DNA from: Methylococcaceae bacterium | Lineage (GTDB): Bacteria; Pseudomonadota; Gammaproteobacteria; Methylococcales; Methylomonadaceae | Length of the DNA: 28,021 bases | Direction: 5' to 3' | Assembly: GCA_947505055.1 (NCBI GenBank) | Contig: CANNLO010000020.1 | Span: 1 to 28,021, forward strand | Shown here: positions 1 to 7,755 of the stretch, piece after piece | How the letters are laid out: every line of letters starts with the position of its first letter | How positions within the stretch are numbered: position 1 is the first letter of the stretch | Notes under the pieces: model-generated | Told to the model about the DNA's origin: nothing | Seen by the model: the letters and a program-made list of their open reading frames with translations, nothing else | Database searches by the model: none | Position numbers and translations under genes: made by a program

Positions 1-142
1 AAAGAGATAAACCATTCAGACTAAGATTTACAAAGCTCATCAAAAGTTTACATTGTCTTTATCAGAAAGATAGCCACCTACAAACCTTTTAACTGTTGCC
101 AGACAAGTCATCCATAAAAACAAGCAAATGGTCAACAAGTAA

Positions 143-170
143 AGGAGGAGGAGGAGGAGGAGGAGGAGGA
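143..170. repeat. (AGG)9 trinucleotide microsatellite
   Basis: Nine uninterrupted AGG units plus a final A are read directly. Every unit resembles a Shine-Dalgarno core. The run ends 10 nt before an ATG that opens a seven-codon frame (181-204). The surrounding 1-278 region holds no long frame. Such perfect repeats are prone to slippage, so copy number may vary between cells; that is inference. Confidence 0.9.
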
Positions 171-180
171 ATTTCTTATC

Positions 181-204
181 ATGAATGATCTATTACAATT
201 ATAA
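181..204 (+). other. possible 7-codon micro-ORF behind the AGG repeat
   Basis: ATG at 181 opens a frame reading MNDLLQL and ends with TAA at 202-204. Its only notable property is the AGG repeat upstream at 10 nt spacing, a usable if slightly long ribosome-binding distance. No following gene on the plus strand could be controlled by it, since the next gene, mscL, is on the minus strand. It may be chance. Confidence 0.2.
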
Positions 205-278
205 ATTAAGCTGGAATTCTGGGCTAAACAAGGTGAAAACCAAACGTCTTAATTCGCCTCCCTTTAACATTTCCAGTA

Positions 279-689
279 TCAACTTTTGATTTTTTCTTTC
301 AATAAATCACGAATTTCTGTCAATAATAATTCTTCTTTAGAAGGCTCTGGAGCTATTTCAACCGCTTCAATTTCAGACTTCTTGAGCCTATTGATTAGTT
401 TTACTACCATGAATATGACAAAGGCAATGATTGTAAAGTCAACTATTGATTGAATGAAACTACCATAATTGAGCGTTACGGCAGGCGCATTTTCTGCCGC
501 TTCTTTGATGGTAAATGCCAACTTTTTAAAGTCCATGCCGCCGATTAAGACCCCAATCGGAGGCATGAATATATCCGCAACCAGAGACGAAATAGTCTTG
601 CCAAAAGCAGCACCGACAATAATACCCACAGCCATATCAACAGCATTTCCCTTAATGGCGAATTCTTTAAACTCTTGCAATATACTCAT
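279..689 (-). CDS. mscL: large-conductance mechanosensitive channel MscL
   Basis: 136 residues, the normal family length. MscL is an inner-membrane homopentamer that opens under membrane tension to release solutes during hypo-osmotic shock. The sequence has the amphipathic N-terminus ([15 protein letters not shown]), pore helix TM1 at about 15-45 with its Gly/Ala-rich face ([11 protein letters not shown]), a periplasmic loop at 50-75, TM2 at about 78-100, and a charged C-terminal helix ending in [12 protein letters not shown], as in the family. The start is supported by an AAGGA ribosome-binding site at 696-700. It lies downstream of the Met-rich periplasmic gene on the same strand but has its own good sigma70 promoter at 760-789, so it is probably a separate unit. 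Confidence 0.97.
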   Translation of the reverse strand: MSILQEFKEFAIKGNAVDMAVGIIVGAAFGKTISSLVADIFMPPIGVLIGGMDFKKLAFTIKEAAENAPAVTLNYGSFIQSIVDFTIIAFVIFMVVKLINRLKKSEIEAVEIAPEPSKEELLLTEIRDLLKEKIKS

Positions 690-759
690 TTTATTTCCTT
701 TTTTTTATATAATTACGAAACGTTAGCCAATGCCCCTGGCAAAAACCTGAGACATTGGA

Positions 760-789
760 AGTATAGTTCTGAGTTAAAAATTTCGTCAA
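760..789 (-). promoter_or_regulatory. sigma70-type promoter of mscL
   Basis: On the minus strand TTGACG (784-789) is followed after 18 nt by TATACT (760-765), about 70 nt upstream of the mscL ATG. The hexamers and spacing are near consensus. A CCAATG/CATTGG six-base stem (726-731 with 753-758) falls in the leader. Confidence 0.6.
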
Positions 790-791
790 AT

Positions 792-1148
792 CTATTTACC
801 CTTTTGCTCCGACATTTTTTGACCGTGTCTCTCCATCATTTGGCCATAATGCGCCTTCATCAAATCTAATTGCTGCTTTTTTAAAGCTTCTTTTTTGACG
901 GCATCTTTTTCTGCCAGAATCTGATTAGACAGGTCATGCATCTGCAGCATGTGCTCCTGACTACTACGCATCCGCTCACTTTGCTGCTCTTCGGTTATGC
1001 CACTCATCATCCCCATGCCCATACCGTGATGCTGCCCCCCCATTTCTTTCATGGGCTCAGCTAGCTTTTGAGCTTCGGTGGCTGAGACAGTCAGGCTTAT
1101 GGATAACAACGCTACAACAATTAACATTGATTTATATATATTTTTCAT
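792..1148 (-). CDS. small Met/His-rich periplasmic protein
   Basis: 118 residues. A signal peptide occupies 1-23 (KNIYK, then a hydrophobic stretch, then VSA before TEA). The mature part begins with a Met/His/Gly cluster (QHHGMGMGMM, about 39-48), followed by charged, heptad-like helix (about 52-115) rich in Gln, Lys and Met. That layout resembles the small helical Spy/CpxP-type periplasmic chaperones and metal-responsive proteins, but I do not see their duplicated LTxxQ motif clearly (only ITEEQQ at 51-56), so assignment stops at the general class. Met/His clusters often bind Cu(I) or other soft metals; a metal role is inference. An AAAGGTG ribosome-binding site precedes the ATG. Confidence 0.75.
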   Translation of the reverse strand: MKNIYKSMLIVVALLSISLTVSATEAQKLAEPMKEMGGQHHGMGMGMMSGITEEQQSERMRSSQEHMLQMHDLSNQILAEKDAVKKEALKKQQLDLMKAHYGQMMERHGQKMSEQKGK

Positions 1149-1182
1149 TTATTTTCACCTTTGTAAAATGGGTTGATTGAAG

Positions 1183-1203
1183 TTCAATTGTAAATGAATT
1201 GAA
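1183..1203. promoter_or_regulatory. 21-bp dyad, operator-like
   Basis: TTCAATT (1183-1189) and AATTGAA (1197-1203) form a perfect 7-bp inverted repeat with a 7-nt spacer. It lies 35 nt upstream of the Met-rich periplasmic gene, in the 249-nt divergent space shared with phoB. The form suits a dimeric repressor or activator; no regulator is identified. Confidence 0.35.
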
Positions 1204-1335
1204 TGCCATATAATTAAAAATTTAATGAATAAGCGGCATGCACAATCAAATTCGATAAAACGAAAGCACGCTTTTGCTCATTAATCTAATGGATAGCACT
1301 CAAGTCACAGTCATTTACAATAAGAATAAATTCAT

Positions 1336-1370
1336 TTGTCATAAAAGAGTAATATGTCTTTTGTTACAAT
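1336..1370 (+). promoter_or_regulatory. Pho-box-like promoter of phoBR
   Basis: Two 11-nt units with the Pho-box pattern lie side by side: TTGTCAT plus four A/T bases (1336-1346), then a poorer GAGTAAT unit (1347-1357). A -10-like TACAAT follows at 1365-1370, 28 nt before the phoB ATG. PhoB-dependent promoters normally have the box in place of a -35 hexamer, as here, so autoregulation by phosphate is likely. The second unit is degenerate. Confidence 0.42.
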
Positions 1371-1397
1371 GCTTACTTTAATGCGCCCACTCTAATT

Positions 1398-2108
1398 ATG
1401 TCTAAATTAAATATTCTCGTTGTTGAAGATGAAGACGCCATCAGAGAAATGTTGATGATGGTTCTCGAGCAATCCGGTTTCAGATCAATTGCTGCCGCAG
1501 ACTCGGATGATGCGCAAAAAGCCCTGGACGAGTCTTTACCTGACCTTATCTTACTGGATTGGATGCTCCCTGGCATCAGTGGCGTTGAATGGGCAAGACG
1601 TTTAAAAAAAGATCCTATGTATAGGGAGCTGCCTATTATTTTACTAACGGCCAGAGGCGAAGAAGAAGATAAAGTGAGAGGGCTTGAAATCGGGGCCGAT
1701 GATTATGTCACCAAACCCTTTTCACCCAAAGAATTAGTGGCAAGAATTCGTGCAGTGCTCCGCCGCAGCGGCAAAATAAATGACTTGGCGCAAATTAGCG
1801 TGGGTGACCTGGTTCTTGATACCGAACAACACAGACTCAGTCTGGGCGACAAGCAACTTGAAGTCAGTCCGACCGAATTTCGTTTAATGCAGTTTTTTAT
1901 GACTCATCCAGATAAAGTATTTAATCGCACTCAATTGCTTGATCAGGTTTGGGGAAGAAGCGTATACATCGAAGAACGAACTGTCGATGTGCACATCCGT
2001 AGACTTAGAAAAATCCTGGGTGAACATGGAAGAGAAGATTTGGTTCAAACAGTTAGGGGATTTGGCTACCGGTTTTCAATGTCAGATACCTCGCCCGTCC
2101 TGATATGA
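1398..2108 (+). CDS. phoB: phosphate regulon response regulator PhoB
   Basis: 236 residues (E. coli PhoB is 229). It has an N-terminal receiver domain with the acidic pocket E10/D11, phosphoacceptor D54 (LLDWMLPG), T84 and K106 (TKPF). The C-terminal OmpR/PhoB winged helix (about 135-230) carries the recognition-helix region [12 protein letters not shown] and the final GYRF wing. When phosphorylated by PhoR under phosphate limitation it binds Pho boxes and activates phosphate uptake genes. PhoR follows 87 nt later on the same strand, confirming the pair. No pst or phoU genes lie in the window. No clear ribosome-binding site precedes the ATG. Confidence 0.95.
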   Translation: MSKLNILVVEDEDAIREMLMMVLEQSGFRSIAAADSDDAQKALDESLPDLILLDWMLPGISGVEWARRLKKDPMYRELPIILLTARGEEEDKVRGLEIGADDYVTKPFSPKELVARIRAVLRRSGKINDLAQISVGDLVLDTEQHRLSLGDKQLEVSPTEFRLMQFFMTHPDKVFNRTQLLDQVWGRSVYIEERTVDVHIRRLRKILGEHGREDLVQTVRGFGYRFSMSDTSPVLI

Positions 2109-2195
2109 CAGCAAATATAACCACAACTGAAGTTGTTTCGACTGTCTTTAATAAAGATGCATCGACTGATCAGTTGACCATAAAATTCTAAAATT

Positions 2196-3512
2196 ATGGG
2201 AATTTGGCAAAAAGAACTCATTACCGCTTTGCTACTGCTGTTAGTAGCTGGAATAATTGGCGGCTTGACCGGGCTTTTTTTGCCTCTAGCTTTAGCATTC
2301 ACCCTAGTCCTGTTATTAACCCAGCTATATCAGATTAACCGTTTCGAAAAATGGATACGCACTGGCGGTCGCTCTAACTACCCTAAAACCTCAGGTATTT
2401 GGGAAGAAATCTATTACCATGTTTACCGGATCAAAAAAAACGAGAAAAAGCGTAAAAAGAAACTGGGAAAAATGGTAGATCAATTTCGCCAGTCAACTGA
2501 AGCCTTGCCCGATGCCGCCGTCGTCCTAAGTGCCAATGACGAAATTGAATGGGCGAATAAAGCCGCCAGAGAAGTCTTTGGCCTACAAGCCTCGGATAAA
2601 GGCCAGCGCATTCCCAATCTAATTCGCTTCCCTGAATTTATCCGTTACCTTAGATCGGGAAATTATACCGAAGCCGTCATCTTGCCCTCACCTGTTGATC
2701 ACCGCATCACTTTGGCAGTTCGTATTATCGCCTATGGTGCCGGATTACGTCTGTTATTAGCGCAGGATGTTACTCAGCTTAAAAAAATGGAGCGAATGCG
2801 CAAAGATTTTGTTGCCAATGTCTCACATGAACTCCGAACACCACTGACAGTCCTTAAAGGTTATCTGGAAACATTACAGGACATGGATGATGGCGAATCG
2901 CCGTTATTAACGACTTCGTTTTACCAAATGCGGGGACAAACCGAGCGCATGCAGCATCTGGTTGATGACTTACTGTTGCTGACCCGGCTGGAAACCCAAC
3001 AAAAGAAAACCGAGTGCATAGACATACCCATCCTGTTAACTCAAATTTGCAAGGAAGCAGAAGCGCTAAACGGCAATGCTCCTATAGACACCTCACCAGC
3101 TCTGACAGGTAAGCTTTTTGGCCGGATTGAATTAACGCTTGAAGCAAATACCTGTGTAATTGGTGAGGAACAGGAATTACGCAGTGCATTTACCAATCTA
3201 CTCGGCAATGCGCTCAAATATTCACCGGACGATTCAGTCGTCAAAGTCCGCTGGCACGCCTCCGATGACTTCGTAATTCTGGATGTCGCGGATCATGGCG
3301 AAGGTATCGCTATGGCCGACATATCTCGCGTTACTGAGAGATTTTACCGCTCTGAAGTCAAACGGACCAAGAAAGTGGGTGGCACCGGTCTCGGACTGGC
3401 TATCGTAAAGCATGTCTTAATGCGCCATGATGCAGATTTAAAAATTGCCAGTGAATTGGGCAAAGGCAGCTGCTTCAGTTGCTATTTTCCGCGTAAACGG
3501 ATTTGCAGCTAA
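2196..3512 (+). CDS. phoR: phosphate regulon sensor histidine kinase PhoR
   Basis: 438 residues, close to E. coli PhoR (431). Two adjacent N-terminal membrane helices (about 8-28 and 30-46) have almost no periplasmic loop, as in PhoR, which senses through the Pst/PhoU complex rather than an external ligand. A basic linker (KKNEKKRKKKL, 81-90) precedes a PAS domain (about 95-195). The HisKA domain has phospho-acceptor H211 in VSHELRTPL, and the ATPase domain shows the N box ([10 protein letters not shown]), G1 (DHGEGIA) and G2 (GGTGLGLAI). It phosphorylates PhoB at low phosphate and dephosphorylates it when phosphate is plentiful. The 87-nt phoB-phoR gap holds two small palindromes (2123-2136 and 2165-2174). 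No strong ribosome-binding site is visible. Confidence 0.93.
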   Translation: MGIWQKELITALLLLLVAGIIGGLTGLFLPLALAFTLVLLLTQLYQINRFEKWIRTGGRSNYPKTSGIWEEIYYHVYRIKKNEKKRKKKLGKMVDQFRQSTEALPDAAVVLSANDEIEWANKAAREVFGLQASDKGQRIPNLIRFPEFIRYLRSGNYTEAVILPSPVDHRITLAVRIIAYGAGLRLLLAQDVTQLKKMERMRKDFVANVSHELRTPLTVLKGYLETLQDMDDGESPLLTTSFYQMRGQTERMQHLVDDLLLLTRLETQQKKTECIDIPILLTQICKEAEALNGNAPIDTSPALTGKLFGRIELTLEANTCVIGEEQELRSAFTNLLGNALKYSPDDSVVKVRWHASDDFVILDVADHGEGIAMADISRVTERFYRSEVKRTKKVGGTGLGLAIVKHVLMRHDADLKIASELGKGSCFSCYFPRKRICS

Positions 3513-3596
3513 TAGCCCATAAGTGGCATCAAAACTATTCACACCAACCTCCTCACAGCTAATTGCAAGTGGTCTCTATTCCTATACAAATCATAA

Positions 3597-3628
3597 TTTT
3601 CGGGATTTAACAGAAAAAATCTCGAAAA
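3597..3628. terminator. A/T-flanked hairpin downstream of phoR
   Basis: TTTTCGGGATTT (3597-3608) can pair with AAATCTCGAAAA (3617-3628): 12 positions with one G-U pair and an 8-nt loop, 85 nt after phoR. On the plus strand it is followed by A rather than T residues, so it is not a classic intrinsic terminator in that direction. Confidence 0.3.
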
Positions 3629-3678
3629 AAACCGCATCAACCAGCACTAAGAACTGGATTTATTGATTTGCCTCCACC

Positions 3679-3707
3679 CTTGACAACGGTCAGTCTATCC
3701 CCCATGT
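3679..3707 (+). promoter_or_regulatory. heat-shock (sigma32/RpoH) promoter of clpB
   Basis: CTTGACA (3679-3685), 14 nt, then CCCCATGT (3700-3707) matches the RpoH pattern of a CTTGAAA-type -35 and the diagnostic CCCCAT-N-T -10. It lies about 40 nt upstream of the clpB ATG. RpoH control is what is known for clpB in proteobacteria. Confidence 0.85.
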
Positions 3708-3746
3708 TAGCATTAACTTAAAAAACTTCCTGATGAGGTAGATAGT

Positions 3747-6323
3747 ATGCGTATGGACAAATTAACCAGTATGTTTCAATCAGCAATTGCTGATGCACAA
3801 AGCCTGGCCTTGGGTAAGGACCATCAATTCATTGAACCGACTCATGTTCTGCTTGCCTTGTTGGACCAGCAAGGTGGCAGCGTCAAACCCTTGTTGACCA
3901 AAATGGGTATCAATATCCAGCTACTGCGCACCGAACTGGTCAGAGAACTGGATCGCATTGCAACGGTGACTGGTTCTGGCGGAGATGTACAACTCTCCAA
4001 TGAACTATCCCGTTTAATGAATTTAACCGATAAGCTGGCTCAAAAACGTAATGATAAGTTCATTTCGAGTGAACTGTTTTTATTAGCGGCATTTGAAGAA
4101 AAAAGTCTGGTACAGGATTTGTTAAAAAAAGCCAGTGTCACCAAACAGGCCATAGAAAATGCCATCGATGCCATGCGCGGTGGCCAGCCCGTCGACGATC
4201 CCAATGCCGAAGAACAACGACAAGCCTTAAATAAATACACCATCAATCTGACCGAGCGTGCTGAACAAGGCAAACTCGACCCGGTGATTGGACGAGATGA
4301 TGAAATACGACGCACCATTCAGGTTTTGCAACGCCGCACCAAAAATAACCCGGTCTTGATTGGCGCCCCGGGGGTTGGTAAAACGGCGATTGTTGAAGGT
4401 TTGGCGCAACGCATTGTCAATGGCGAAGTGCCTGAAGGCATCAAGGGCAAACAGGTTTTGGCGCTGGATATGGCCGCGTTGATTGCCGGAGCGAAATTTC
4501 GTGGCGAATTCGAAGAGCGTCTGAAAGCGGTTTTAAATGATCTGGCCAAACAGGAAGGTCAGGTCATTTTGTTTATCGATGAACTGCACACCATGGTCGG
4601 TGCGGGTAAAGCAGAAGGCGCCATGGATGCCGGCAATATGTTAAAACCCGCTTTGGCACGTGGCGAATTGCATTGCGTTGGCGCTACGACACTAGACGAA
4701 TACCGTAAATACGTTGAAAAAGACGCGGCTCTTGAACGTCGCTTTCAAAAAGTATTGGTCGATGAACCGTCAGTTGAAGATACCGTTGCCATTCTGCGCG
4801 GCCTGAAAGAAAAATACGAAGTACATCATGGTGTGGATATTACCGATCCGGCCATTATTGCAGCGGCAAACCTTTCCTATCGTTATATTGCCGACCGCCA
4901 GTTGCCTGATAAAGCAATCGATCTGATCGACGAAGCCGCGAGCCGTATTCGTATGGAAATTGATTCTAAACCTGAAGAAATGGACAAACTTTATCGACGC
5001 TTGATTCAGTTGAAAATTGAGCAGGTGGCACTTAAAAAAGAAAAAGATGCAGCGTCTAAAAAACGCCTGGAGATTCTGGAAGAAGAAATCGCAACCCTGG
5101 AAAAAGAATATTCCGATCTGGAAGAAATTTGGAAAGCGGAAAAAGCTTCCTTGCAGGGTTCAGCCTCGATTAAAGAAAAGCTGGAGCAAGCCAGAACTGA
5201 ACTGGAAGCGGCCAGTCGTACCAACGATCTGGCTCGTATGTCTGAGTTACAGTACGGGATCATTCCCGCGCTGGAAAAACAATTGCATTCAGACTCGCCT
5301 ACCGAAGGAAAGAAAATGACTTTGTTGCGTAACAAAGTCACTGAAGAGGAAATTGCCGAGGTAGTATCAAAATGGACCGGGATTCCCGTGTCCAAAATGA
5401 TGGAAGGTGAACGCGACAAGTTATTGCGCATGGAGGAAAATCTTGGCAAACGGGTTATTGGTCAGGAAGAAGCATTAAAAGCGGTAAGCAACGCGATTCG
5501 CCGTTCCAGAGCCGGTTTGTCCGATCCGAATCGGCCAAATGGCTCGTTTTTATTTTTGGGGCCGACCGGTGTGGGCAAGACCGAATTATGTAAAGCCCTT
5601 GCCGAGTTCATGTTCGATACGCCGGATGCCATGGTGCGCATTGATATGTCCGAATTTATGGAAAAACATTCGGTAGCGCGATTGATTGGGGCGCCTCCGG
5701 GTTATGTTGGATATGAAGAAGGTGGCTATTTAACAGAATTGGTCAGACGTAAACCGTATTCGGTTATTCTGATGGATGAAATTGAAAAAGCCCACCCCGA
5801 TGTATTTAACGTTTTATTACAGGTGCTGGATGACGGTCGTTTGACCGATGGGCAAGGCCGAACAGTCGATTTCAGAAATACCATTATTGTAATGACCTCA
5901 AATTTAGGCTCGGATATTATTCAATCACTGTCGGGCGAAGCACTTTACACTGTTATGAAAGCTGCGGTGATGGACATAGTTGCCACCAAGTTCCGTCCAG
6001 AATTTATTAATCGGATTGATGAGGCCGTGGTATTTCATTCCTTGGGACGAGGACAAATTCGTGCTATTTCTGCCATTCAAATCGAGTACTTGCGTAAGCG
6101 TTTGCAAGAACGTGAAATCGGTTTTGAAATTTCAGAAGAAGCTTTTGACTTATTGGGCGAAGCCGGTTTTGATCCGGTTTACGGTGCAAGACCAATGAAA
6201 CGCGCGATTCAGCAACAGCTGGAAAATCCGCTGGCTCAGGAAATATTAGCCGGTAATTTTGTAGCTGGCGATATTATAAAAGTCGCTGTTGAGCATGAAT
6301 CGATGCACTTTTCCAAGGGATAA
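3747..6323 (+). CDS. clpB: ATP-dependent disaggregase ClpB
   Basis: 858 residues (E. coli ClpB is 857). It is a cytoplasmic hexameric AAA+ disaggregase that threads aggregated proteins through its pore, working with DnaK. The N-domain spans about 1-145. NBD1 has Walker [10 protein letters not shown] (206-214) and Walker [10 protein letters not shown] (273-281). The long coiled-coil middle domain (about 405-525) is rich in Glu and Lys and is needed for DnaK cooperation. NBD2 has Walker [10 protein letters not shown] (near 605) and Walker [12 protein letters not shown], and a C-terminal small domain with [10 protein letters not shown] follows. The start [10 protein letters not shown] aligns with the E. 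coli N-terminus, preferring the first ATG over the one two codons later; GAGG sits at a suitable distance upstream. It has its own sigma32-type promoter and terminator. Confidence 0.98.
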   Translation: MRMDKLTSMFQSAIADAQSLALGKDHQFIEPTHVLLALLDQQGGSVKPLLTKMGINIQLLRTELVRELDRIATVTGSGGDVQLSNELSRLMNLTDKLAQKRNDKFISSELFLLAAFEEKSLVQDLLKKASVTKQAIENAIDAMRGGQPVDDPNAEEQRQALNKYTINLTERAEQGKLDPVIGRDDEIRRTIQVLQRRTKNNPVLIGAPGVGKTAIVEGLAQRIVNGEVPEGIKGKQVLALDMAALIAGAKFRGEFEERLKAVLNDLAKQEGQVILFIDELHTMVGAGKAEGAMDAGNMLKPALARGELHCVGATTLDEYRKYVEKDAALERRFQKVLVDEPSVEDTVAILRGLKEKYEVHHGVDITDPAIIAAANLSYRYIADRQLPDKAIDLIDEAASRIRMEIDSKPEEMDKLYRRLIQLKIEQVALKKEKDAASKKRLEILEEEIATLEKEYSDLEEIWKAEKASLQGSASIKEKLEQARTELEAASRTNDLARMSELQYGIIPALEKQLHSDSPTEGKKMTLLRNKVTEEEIAEVVSKWTGIPVSKMMEGERDKLLRMEENLGKRVIGQEEALKAVSNAIRRSRAGLSDPNRPNGSFLFLGPTGVGKTELCKALAEFMFDTPDAMVRIDMSEFMEKHSVARLIGAPPGYVGYEEGGYLTELVRRKPYSVILMDEIEKAHPDVFNVLLQVLDDGRLTDGQGRTVDFRNTIIVMTSNLGSDIIQSLSGEALYTVMKAAVMDIVATKFRPEFINRIDEAVVFHSLGRGQIRAISAIQIEYLRKRLQEREIGFEISEEAFDLLGEAGFDPVYGARPMKRAIQQQLENPLAQEILAGNFVAGDIIKVAVEHESMHFSKG

Positions 6324-6332
6324 AACGCAATG

Positions 6333-6368
6333 TTGTTAATGAAAATTCATTCATTAACAAGTTTTTAG
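6333..6368 (+). terminator. intrinsic terminator of clpB
   Basis: TTGTTAATGAA (6333-6343) and TTCATTAACAA (6350-6360) form a perfect 11-bp stem with a 6-nt loop, followed by GTTTTT. It starts 10 nt after the clpB stop. The stem is A/T-rich, so termination may be leaky. Confidence 0.6.
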
Positions 6369-6397
6369 TCCCACTTCAACAAACATCTGCATAACTC

Positions 6398-6426
6398 GTC
6401 ATCCCTGTATTGAATGCGGGGATGAC
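6398..6426. repeat. GTCATCCC...GGGATGAC intergenic palindrome
   Basis: GTCATCCC (6398-6405) and GGGATGAC (6419-6426) form a perfect 8-bp inverted repeat with a 13-nt spacer. This motif is typical of short dispersed intergenic palindromes in proteobacterial genomes. It lies in the 464-nt gene-free stretch 6324-6787, which otherwise holds the clpB terminator, the cheR promoter and a hairpin-rich leader. Confidence 0.5.
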
Positions 6427-6637
6427 CTTGCAAATAGTCAAAATTTTGTAATTATTCCCCATCCTTTTTCTTGTTTATAACGTTTGGTATATAACGCCGC
6501 GCTTATACACCCTACTGGTTTTTTTATGTATAGAAAGTACGAAAATCAGCCTGTAAGGGGCTTAAGTTCAGCGACATACATCAACTATCCACCTATCTTT
6601 TATGCAATATTAAAGTAGCAAAAATAATATGACTATA

Positions 6638-6665
6638 TTGATTTTCTGCTACACTTACGTATAAA
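6638..6665 (+). promoter_or_regulatory. predicted sigma70 promoter of cheR
   Basis: TTGATT (6638-6643), 16 nt, TATAAA (6660-6665), about 120 nt upstream of the preferred cheR ATG. The spacing is acceptable and both hexamers are close to consensus. Transcription from here would include a leader with three small hairpins. Confidence 0.4.
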
Positions 6666-6674
6666 CACCTATAC

Positions 6675-6765
6675 TACCGAAAGGTAAGCTTTGTGTCACA
6701 AAAGCTCTTAAGTGAATATCTCCTTTGGCTTTAGTAGCCCCTATACTCCTTACCTGTGCTGGTAA
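6675..6765 (+). other. hairpin-rich 5' leader of cheR
   Basis: Three short stems are visible: TACC-GAAA-GGTA (6675-6686), closed by a GNRA tetraloop; AGCTTT/AAAGCT (6687-6692 with 6701-6706); and TTACC/GGTAA (6750-6754 with 6761-6765). I do not recognise a known riboswitch; in particular the conserved c-di-GMP-I core is absent. The structure may affect cheR translation, or may be chance. Confidence 0.25.
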
Positions 6766-6787
6766 TTATTGTTTTAAATATCAATCT

Positions 6788-7621
6788 ATGGAAACAAAAG
6801 ACAGCGTTGAAATTGCGGAAATAGAAATAGACTTGCTATTGGAAGCTATTTATAGACGCTATGGCTATGACTTTCGCAATTATTCCCGAGTCAGTCTTGA
6901 AAGACGCTTATTACAGTTCCTGAATGATGCAGAGTACAAGACTTATTCTGAAGTAACGGGACGACTATTAAGAGACAGTTTGTTTTTTCATAAATTAGCC
7001 GCTTATTTTTCAATTTCCGTGACCGCTTTATTTAGAGATCCTTTTTTTTATAAAGCCGTACAGGAAAAAGTAGTGCCGCTATTAAGAACCTGGGCACATT
7101 TCAAAATTTGGCATGCAGGCTGCGCTACCGGCGAAGAGGCTTATTCAATGGCAATATTATTGAATGACGAAAAACTGCTTGGCCGGGCAATGCTCTACGC
7201 AACCGATATTAGCCAACCGGCCTTGGATACCGCCAAAGCCGGGGTTTATCCTTTGGATACGGTCAAACAAGGCAGCATTAATTATTTAAATGCCGATGGA
7301 ACTTCTTCACTATCAAAATACTACCACGCCAAATATGGTGCTGCGCTATTGGACTCTTCACTCAAGAAGAAAATAACATTTAGTCAGCATAACTTGGTTA
7401 TTGATAAAAGTTTCGGGGAAATGCAAATGATTGTTTGCAGAAACGTCCTGATTTATTTTAATCAGGATCTCCAAAACCAGGTGCTGGAACTGTTTTGGGA
7501 TAGTCTGGAATACGGCGGTTTTTTATGCCTGGGAGATAAGGAAAGCCTGATGTTTTCATCAGTTGCCGACAAGTTTATTGCTATCGATGAAAAAGCCAGA
7601 ATTTATAAAAAGAAGATTTAA
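6788..7621 (+). CDS. cheR: CheR-type protein-glutamate O-methyltransferase
   Basis: 277 residues from ATG 6788. The frame extends upstream to a TTG at 6725, but those 21 codons (ALVAPILLTCAG...) do not resemble CheR. The helical N-domain (RYGYDFRNYSRVSLERRL, about 23-40) and the FSISVTALFRDPFFY segment (about 74-88) are CheR hallmarks. The SAM-binding motif HAGCATGEEAYSMA starts near 109 and NVLIYF lies near 223. Classical CheR methylates glutamates of chemoreceptors. No receptor, CheB, CheA or CheW gene lies nearby; instead hybrid kinases and an HD-GYP protein follow. It probably belongs to a non-motility signalling system, modifying a kinase or acting as a methylation branch. No strong ribosome-binding site is visible. 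Confidence 0.88.
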   Translation: METKDSVEIAEIEIDLLLEAIYRRYGYDFRNYSRVSLERRLLQFLNDAEYKTYSEVTGRLLRDSLFFHKLAAYFSISVTALFRDPFFYKAVQEKVVPLLRTWAHFKIWHAGCATGEEAYSMAILLNDEKLLGRAMLYATDISQPALDTAKAGVYPLDTVKQGSINYLNADGTSSLSKYYHAKYGAALLDSSLKKKITFSQHNLVIDKSFGEMQMIVCRNVLIYFNQDLQNQVLELFWDSLEYGGFLCLGDKESLMFSSVADKFIAIDEKARIYKKKI

Positions 7622-7755
7622 GCTTTTTGATATTTTCATCGCTTTATTTTTACCAAATAAGGCATTGAGCATTTTATAACAACCATGAACACGTCGTTAA
7701 AACTTTCTATTTTTACGAAATACCAGTCGCTTTAAGTTTGATTTAGGAGTCTAAG

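Noticed and set aside
5006..5449. 147-codon frame on the minus strand within clpB
   Set aside because: It lies wholly inside the conserved clpB middle domain, is Ser/Ala-rich as expected of an antisense shadow, and matches no family.
6725..6787. TTG-started N-terminal extension of CheR
   Set aside because: The 21 extra codons do not resemble CheR, and the ATG at 6788 gives a normal N-terminus.
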